From Phytophthora hibernalis (lineage: Eukaryota; Oomycota; Peronosporomycetes; Peronosporales; Peronosporaceae), in assembly GCA_012656075.1 (NCBI GenBank), contig JAAKBF010000134.1, positions 1 to 64,000 of the forward strand: 64,000 nt of DNA, given 5' to 3'. Each line of letters opens with the position of its first letter. Position 1 is the stretch's first letter. Positions 56,351-64,000 of the stretch are shown here, piece by piece. The notes under the pieces are model-generated. The model saw nothing but the letters and a program-made list of their open reading frames with translations, searched no databases and was not told where the DNA came from. The position numbers were made by a program, and so were the translations under genes.

Positions 56351-58965
56351 GTGCTGCTGGTCGACGACCCGGTTCAGCTCTGTCTCTTGTGCCTCGTGTA
56401 TTTCCTGCTGGGGATGCACCCCTCGACCCCGTTATGCGGAGCAGTGTGCTGCATCAGTTGGCCACCGAGAATTACTCGTTGTTGCCAATTCCGACAAGAG
56501 GGTCGGGCAACCGGACTACGGAATCATGGAGCTAGACTACACGTGGAGCTGGCAAGTTTGCGAGCAGAGTGGGTCAACCAGCGACACCAGATTCAACAGG
56601 CGACCACCATGGCCACTTCCCAGGACCAGTCGATAGTGCAGATGGCACACGAGCGGGACGCACTTCGTCAAGATATTGCCCAAGTTCGAGCGTCTTTGCA
56701 GTCCGTCGGGTAGCAGCTAGCCAGCACCCAGTATGCAAGTGATGTTGCGTACCAGGATCTCGCTGCAGAGTTACAGGCAGCGCAGAACCGAAGCCGGGAT
56801 CTGCGAGCCGAACCTCGTACAGCTCAACGGGGCTCCATTTCTTAGGACATCTCACACTGCCATCATCGACTACCGACTCTATTCCTTCACAACCATCGAC
56901 GTCACTCGTTTCACTCACAGCTCTTCAGCATGAGTAGGTTCGGTCTCAGGAAAGTGAACGCCACGCTCAAGAAGCAGTCTCAATTCGCTTCCACGCGTCG
57001 AGAGCAAGATGAGAAAAGTAGTCTCCAGCTGCCGAGCAAGAGGTCCAACGTCATCGTGGTGCCGTCTCGACGGCCACGATCAGTGGCGACACGTACAAAG
57101 ATTCGTTTGATCACAACGTCGAGCAACGGACGAAGTACAACGCGAAATCGTCCCAAGTGATCGAGCGATCCGGTACGTATCGGGGTTCTAGTTCAGTCTA
57201 TCTCAACGATCTTTCTAATGTTTGTTCTGTATCCAGCCCTGCAAATTACCGAATTGGAGATTCGAGTCGCAGACTTGCGTCGAATTACCGAGCAGGACGG
57301 CGAAGAACAAGCGACTCTGTCCTCGCGTGGCGACGATGCCGAAGAGTGAGAAACCCGACTGGATGCTTCGGTGACATCGATGACCACCCTCCGTGATGAT
57401 GAAATTACCCGTGGTGAGCGGGTTGAAAGGGATCTCGCTGCTGCGCGGACTGATATCGCCGAATTGAATCTGTAGAAGAACATCTTGACTCGAGAGCGCA
57501 ACGACTTCGTGCAACAGATGCTCCTAGCCCTCACCGATCGAGAGCTTGCGCGTTCGACGCTCGATCTGGTACGAGGTGCGGCCTTCCCACCGTCAACTTC
57601 TACATCCATTCCCGTTATTCCGTCAATGGGTGGGACGTCAGTGTTTCCCCCATTTCCGCCTGGTTCGCCGCCTCGCTCCCGCAAGGCCTTGCGAATGCAC
57701 GCGCCCTGCAAGGTTCTGATGCGGATGCCTCAGAGAATCCAACCCAGACGCATCGACCGAGACGCATCGATCCAGCCCGGCGAAGTGGTATCATCTAGGG
57801 AAAGGAAATCTCATTCGTCGACAGCCAAACATCGAGCCACAGTTTCACCACCGGGTCGACAGTTGAAGACTCCCAAAGATCTTCAGCGTCCCGCCCAAGA
57901 AAACTACGTCTAGGCTTCCAAAGATATCCCCGGTGTTACTAGTCCATACCCGGATCCTCCACCGTCGACACCCGATTCATATACACCCGCATCGGACTCT
58001 TCATCCCAACCCGCAGCGTCGCGACAAGCTTCATCTCCAGATGACGATAGCGGTGACAACGGTTCATCGTCGAGTGATTCTGACAGCGATTGAGATGACA
58101 ATTTCACGTCTCCCAAAAACAACGCCGCCGACGATGAAGAAGATGATGGAGTTCGTCCGGTCATAAATTCGATTCAGCCCTTCTTTCGCCCCGTCCTACC
58201 TCCTACCAGAGCTTCGGCTTCCTGGGGCAGCACGGGTGTTCATTCTTGGGATGGAGCAGCATTGCGCGCACTGCGCTTCGCGACGGTCATGGTCGACGAG
58301 ATTCGTGTGATATTCCCACCTCCACTTGCTTCAGGTTGGATTCATCACGCCAAATGGCGTAAGGGTACGCCTAAGCAGACGCACAACGAGACCCTGTTGA
58401 CGGAAGTCCAAATCCAAACGATGTACTCCAAGAAACCCTGGTTGAAGCTGCGGAAACTGCCGCCCTCGCTGACTTTCGCCGTTGGGGATGTCGATTTCGC
58501 AACGTTGATCAGGGTTGACAACGTCCACCTGAAGAAGTGGTGGCAAGTGTACTGGGAGGGCACCAATACGTTCCCCGTGGGGAGAAGCCTTCCCAGTACC
58601 TGCAGGATCTCTTGAGTGTCATTTCGGATCGTCGCTCGCGTGTCAAGGTCAACTTCGAGCAGGCAGTGTTGCCTGAAGTGGTTCGTCTAATGCATCATGG
58701 GCGTTGTCACATCGACACCCTTCTGGACCCCATCTTCATGACGTTCCGCCATCCCGTAACCGCACGAAATGGTTTCCAGTTGGCGAAGTTACCACGCTCG
58801 ACGACGGCTCGGAGGACCCGAAGTGTTTGTTACGGTCGATGGGTGCGGTCGACAAAGCATAGCCTTGCCGAATTTTCTTCCACCGCGCGCGAGCCGACCA
58901 CCCAGCACAATGTTGCACGTCTCGAAACAAGTTCATCCAAGCGGCCGAGTAGCGGCGCAGCTTTG
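56351..58965 (+). pseudogene. Coding region antisense to the gypsy element, coiled-coil plus conserved C-terminal part
   Basis: Plus-strand frames chain into one decayed protein of about 800 aa. First a long coiled coil (LASLRAEWVNQRHQIQQATT, HERDALRQDIAQVRASLQSV, LEIRVADLRRITEQDGEEQA, ERVERDLAAARTDIAELN). Then comes a Pro/Ser-rich acidic linker with SYTPASDSSSQPAAS and DDDSGDNGSSSSDSDSD. Last is a globular-looking part (ALRFATVMVDEIRVIFPPPL, ASGWIHHAKWRKGTP, PWLKLRKLPPSLTFAVGDVD, RVKVNFEQAVLPEVVRLMHH). Stops at 56,711, 57,158 and 57,475 and frame shifts show decay. It lies downstream of the integrase/chromodomain of the minus-strand gypsy element and converges with it. I do not recognise the family; it could be an extra ORF of the element or the Gag of a second element. 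Confidence 0.5.
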
Positions 58966-59158
58966 TAGTCGTTTCATCATTCGTAATTCCGATTTACTCC
59001 ATTTTGCCTTTTTCTTGAATGTTTGCATGTCCTCGACCTTGGTCACCCTCACATGTACATATGCACTCCCCTTCCTCCTTCGATATACCAACGGCCATCC
59101 CGTTGGTGTTTCTTCCAGTGTTGATGACAGGGTCTGTTCCTGTATCACCCTCCTACTG

Positions 59159-62100
59159 TTAACGCAGCCATCCTGCGGTACCTTCCACCTTCAATCCTGG
59201 TGAGATCCTGTCTCCTACCATTCCCATGCCTATTCGGTACTCGTCGGTTCGCTCGATTGCATCGCTTCGAACCGATGTTCGCGTCCTGCGTCGAGCAAAA
59301 TCGTAGAGTAACCCTCCGCAGTTCAAGGCAGCTTCGTCGACCCACGTGGTCTCTTCATATCCTTTCCAGCATACTAAGTACTCACGCAGCGCTCGTCCAT
59401 ATCGGGTTCGACGTCCGGTTCGTATGTCGAGAACAGCCTCGACCTCAAACACATCTTCTCCTAGCTCTTCTGGTGTCCAACTGTCCTCGGGCAGCAATTT
59501 CTTCATCGAAGTCAAGACGATATTCCTGTGGCACCCGCAGATCTATTGTCGGACGTGTCGGATATTGTCGCACTGGTTTCAGCTTCGAGATATGTGCCAC
59601 AGTGCACAGCTGGTACGGCGTACCGGCGATTTCCACTTTACTGCGTAACTACTCATCATCTCTTCCACTCTGAAAGGTCCGTGCCACTGGTGGGCGAGTT
59701 TCTTCGCGTAGCCCGGCTTATCTTGATCCAGGAATGCCCTCGTCGATGGTGGTTTCGCTCACCGTTTCGTTGTGAGTCCCCACCTTTTCAGCTATGGCAT
59801 CTCGTAATAGGTCCACCGCCTGCGCGCATGCATATAGTGTTTCTGGATGTGGATGTGCTACCGGCCCGGCTGTGAGTCTTGGCGTCGCGTATTGCCCACT
59901 GCGTCGATCGTCGAGCGGGGTCCCAGCCGTGGACTAAGAAGAATGGGGTCTCTTTTCTCATGCGATCATACGCCGTGTTCAACGAGTAGGTGAGTCTCTC
60001 CGCGTATTCGTCCCAGTCACGTTTGTGTTCGTCTTCGACGTACATCTTGATGGCTCGAGTGATCGTTTGTACCATACGCTCTCCTGACCCGTTTGCTTGT
60101 GGTCGTTAGGCAAGCGTAGCCCGCTATCGTTGACCCATGAGCTGATTAAACGCTCGGAAGAAGTCCGACATAAACCCGGGCTCTCGGTCGTGGCGTATGG
60201 CCTCGCTCGCTCCGAACCGTTGAAAGACGCATTCCTCGTAGGACTCCGCCACGGTTTGCGCGGTTCTTGACAAATTGGCTTTTTGCAACGACGAACCCAG
60301 TGGACAAGTCCACCCAAACCAGAAGTTCGGTATTACCCTTGAACGATGGTGGCAACGACGGTATGTGGCCCATAGCAATGACTTGGAACGGGTACGTCGG
60401 AATGATTTTCCCAGGTCATTCGCCCTGATAGCGGGTCGACCCTTTCCGGTCTCGCAATCGGTACACTCATCGACATAACGTTGAACGTTTTGTACAGTCC
60501 CGGCCAGTGGAAATGTTGGCGTATTCGATGATAAGTACGTCCGATTCCTTGATGTCCACCTTCGAGGCTGGCGTGATATTGGTGCAGTACGTCGTTTCTC
60601 AGAGCTTCCGGGACAATGAGCTTCATTACTGCATTTCGCTCTTCGGCGGACTCATCTCCTTTGGTGTGGTAGAAGAGCAGATTTTTTCGTCTTCTTCATA
60701 CTGATGCGCCAGCTTACTGCAGTTACTTACGTCTCACGACGTCATTCCCGTTACATCGCCCCTGTCAAATTGCTTCAAATTATAGATCCACAGCTCTTCG
60801 TCTTGGGCCTTTCGAATACGGTCGATACGGATACGTTTTACAACACTTTCGTTGAGCACTTCCGGCGTCAATGTATCCGCTGATCTTCGCCGGGTGGGTT
60901 CTCTTCACTATCCCGCTTAGTAATCTCGCGTCCGGCTCAGGACCTAGGCTTCACCGGTATCATCGGCGATAATTCGCCGCCCGCACTGTCGTCGAACATC
61001 GAATCAATGATCTCCAAGTCAATTGAACGTGGTCAGGTCAGCTAGAGTCTGTTCTTCGGAGATCGGTATTCCCGCTTGACGTTGTAGTGCTTGTCCGGCT
61101 ATCAAATCCGCGCTTGCGTTCCAGTCTCGACGGACGTGGCACAGGTCTGCCTTCGACAGCGTCTTCAGCTAATCCCAGCATTTCTTCCGAAGGAGCTGCA
61201 ATCCTAACGCCTTGCAGTCCATCTCGTCGCGCAGTTGACGAATCGCGAGGTTCGAGTCACCGTACACGATTATGAGTCGCACGTCGAGTCCTTCAAAGAG
61301 ATCCAGCGCCAGCAGCAGTCCTCGATATTCGGACTGTTAAGTCTACGTCATATCCCGAAGCGGCCTTCTCAATCTTCCAACCTGGCAACTTCCAGACAAT
61401 GGGACCAAACGCGCCCCTTCACGTTTCGCCTTCGCGGACCCGTCGAAGCTGATCACGTGCACCTCTTCTCCAACACTTACAATTAGTCGAGGGATCGACA
61501 TCACTTTCTTGGGTTGACGTCGAGGAGCGATGGCTTCCAAAGCTGCGTCGACAGAAGCTCGCGGAGTTATGCAAGCTGCTAACACGCCCAGGATCTCTTC
61601 TTCCCCACGAGTCGATCGATCGATTTGGAGGTCCCATGGCGATAATAGAGCGGCCCACTGAGACAGGCGTCCCTGCGGGTTATTCTCTCGGAAAACCCAG
61701 GCCAACGTCGTATATCGAGTCAGCACTCGGATCTTACCTCCTGCTAGCATCGTGAAACAGCTAGTCAGTGCACTCAGCAACGCCAGAGCCTCTTTCTCAA
61801 TGAGGTCATACTTGAGTTCGTTCGGCTTCTATGTGCGATTGGTGAATTTCACTGGAGTGTAGACGTCCTCATGTCGTTGAGTGAGAACGGCAGAGATGGT
61901 CCAGTCACTTGCGTACACAATGATCACTGGTTCCAGTTCCGAGCTGTAATGGCGCAACAATGGGGTGTCGGCAATCTTCAACTTCAGTCGACGAAACGCT
62001 TCTTTGGCGTGCTTCCATTTCTCTGAGTCGTCTTCTGGAGTTCAATGTTCGAAGTCTTACTCCGACTAGCTGTACAACACCGAAGCATACATGGCGAAAT

Positions 62101-64000
62101 CTGCGATGAATCGATGATAGTAGTTAAGACTGCCCAAGAACGACTGGAGTGCTTTCAACGTGCGGGGAAATCGAGAGATGACAGTGCCTCCAAGTTCTTC
62201 GGTTTGTCCTCCAGACCTATGTTCGACACCGAGTGGCCCAAGTAGTCGACCTTCGACATACCCCATCTGCTCTTCTCCACAGTTATGGATAGATTCCACT
62301 GGTCGCATGCGACGAGCAAGTTTTCGACCTTGATGCAAAGGTCATCCCACGATGTAGCGCCCACAAGGATATCTTCTATGTAGGACTGACGCCCAATATC
62401 GACTTTCGATATTCATTCTCCGGTACGACATGTTTGAGCACGTCGAGTCGCGGATCTTGGTGGCTTAATCTCAAGAAACCATACAGCGCATTGTCGATGA
62501 GATGTTGGTAGATCTGGGGCGCGTTTCGTAGACCAAATGGTATGCAAGGCCACTCGAACAAACCGAACGGCGTGATGAACGCAGAGATGAGACGGGCTCG
62601 GTCTGTCATCGGAACAACCCAAAACCCGCTCGGCATGTCGAGAGATCAATACCAGAGAATCGCATCAAGTCGTTCGAGGAGGTCGTCAACCAGCGGTATC
62701 GGATATAATCATCAGCTGCGTGAGTCTGTTGACCATTCGATAGTCGTTACAAAGCCTGATGTCGACGCCATTCTTTTATGATGACGACTATTGGGGAGGT
62801 CCACGGAGACGTCGACGGCTTAATCATTTTCGCACTCAGCAAGCCTTTGATAAGCTCGAATACCTTCTCGCGGAACTGTGGTGGAACCTTTCGGCAACGT
62901 TGGGCCATGGGCTTGGCGTTTCCAATGTCGATATCACATTTCACGCCGACAGCTGCAGGAGGCAATGCGTTTCCTTTGCCCACCATTAAATGGTTCTTCT
63001 TCCAGATGATTCGACGTAATCGTTCCTGCTCTCGAATGCCAATCTCGGACGGGACATTATCGTGCAAGCCGACCTTCAAGTCTTCGATCTTCACTTCCTG
63101 ACTCAGAGACATTGGCACATCTGGTAATACCGCCATTTCCTGCTTCACATATTCTTCAAAGAGATCGCTTCCTTCGTGATAACAAACCGCGTCATCGTCG
63201 ATGAGCGTCGACGTAGATTCTACAGGAACCAACGGTAGCTCCGGTGCTTCCGACACAGAGCAATTCTGCACGGACTCCACGCTGATGTCGGATAGCCGAC
63301 GGAAATTTCTTCGGCTTGTTGTTATCCTCGATCCTCAACATGATGAGCTGATCGGCCAACGCTTGTTCGTTGGAACCCAGAGTGTCGATGAAGTGTTCGA
63401 CGTGTTCTCGACGATCAGTAGCCGTGCCAGCCTTGATATTCAGCTTGGCCGGATTCCTGCAACGTTCAATAGATGCAAGTACTTTAGGGATTATCATCCG
63501 ATCGCTTCGTGGCATGATAATACTTTCGTGCGATGGAGACTCCTTCCCACAATACTGGTATTGAAATTGTGAGGACAGCTCGTTCCACGACGTTCAGATG
63601 TCACGACTCAATTGAAGATACTATTGCCGTGCAGGTCCCGAGATCAGGTCGTTCAACAGTAAACACATCTGCGAAGGTGACATGCTATCTCGCTTCGCAC
63701 CCGACTGCAACTTGTTGAGCCATGTGCGTGACTTTTCTTCGGTGGCGTCACGTCCACTATACCCCTTGAGATCAGATGTCGCGGAGATGCGGATACGGGT
63801 CATAGACCCTCCGGACGCGTTTGTCGAGACCAATGCCGGGTGTGAAGAGGTGGTTTGTGTTGTGCAAGAGAGTGCGGTTGTGCATGCTGATACTGTTACG
63901 GTTCCTGTGAGTGACGTTGCCGTCAGTTCTGATTCTGACACTGTACCGACTATCCAGTTGGGCGTTGAGTTGGGCTCCGAGACTACGCAGTTGGTCTCCG
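59159..64000 (-). mobile_element. Ty3/gypsy retroelement with chromodomain, decayed, 5' end beyond the window
   Basis: Minus strand from the window edge. Gag: SDLKGYSGRDATEEKSRTWL (about 63,760) and RREHVEHFIDTLGSNEQALA (63,410). Linker to RT: MVGKGNALPPAAVGVKCDID, MIKPSTSPWTSPIVVI (62,990-62,780). RT: SGFWVVPMTDRARLISAFIT (62,620), catalytic YIEDILVGA (62,375), HSVSNIGLEDKPKNLEAL. RNase H: VISFDGSAKAKREGA (61,450). Integrase: EALRNDVLHQYHASLEGGHQ (60,600), ELLVWVDLSTGFVVAK (60,320), RHDREPGFMSDFF (60,190), AERLTYSLNTAYDRMRKETP (60,010). C-terminal chromodomain: FEVEAVLDIRTGRRTRYG then REYLVCWKGYEETTWVDEA (59,440-59,360). Many frame breaks; the protease and zinc knuckle are missing; the RT motif is altered. 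Non-autonomous relic. Confidence 0.88.

Overview
The window looks like an oomycete genome, most likely Phytophthora or a close relative. The evidence is: short GT-AG introns (about 58-110 nt) in compact genes; a fused fungal-type fatty acid synthase; a folate-biopterin transporter gene with an oomycete-style initiator (Inr + FPR); and flanks made of the PiggyBac, Mutator-like, Helitron and Ty3/gypsy relics typical of these genomes. No tRNA, rRNA or CRISPR array was recognised.

Layout. 1-11.5 kb is gene-poor: a Mutator-like SWIM fragment, a Cys-rich ORF, a degenerate RXLR-effector-like fragment, a decayed PiggyBac transposase, small repeats and a broken Lys/Glu-rich gene. 11.5-43.2 kb is a dense island of cellular genes: USP32-like deubiquitinase (-), secreted EGF-like protein (-), coiled-coil protein with five phase-0 introns (+), DPP-type serine peptidase (+), OTU deubiquitinase with Tudor-like and UIM motifs (-), ankyrin protein (-), proteasome alpha-1/PSMA1 (-), NAD(P)HX epimerase (+), folate-biopterin transporter (+) and a 12.3-kb fused type I fatty acid synthase with tandem ACP domains (-). 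44-52.2 kb is a decayed Helitron between two direct repeats. 52.3-55 kb is a relic with a C48 (Ulp1-like) protease end. 55-64 kb is a gypsy-type retroelement on the minus strand, cut by the window edge, with a long decayed coding region on the opposite strand downstream of its integrase.

Functional themes. Four genes lie in ubiquitin/proteasome or peptide turnover (USP, OTU, PSMA1, DPP). The FAS and the NAD(P)HX-repair epimerase are core metabolism. PSMA1 and the epimerase are divergent with 159 bp between start codons, so they probably share a promoter region.

A technical point governs the reading. The FAS, DPP, USP, OTU and EGF genes are broken into several frames. At nearly every break I examined, one additional base in a short homopolymer (mostly C/G) brings a conserved motif back into frame. 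All these breaks have the same sign, so I read them as base-calling deletions in the assembly, not pseudogenes. I annotate each as one gene. The transposon relics are decayed in other ways: stops, altered catalytic residues, internal deletions and fold-backs.
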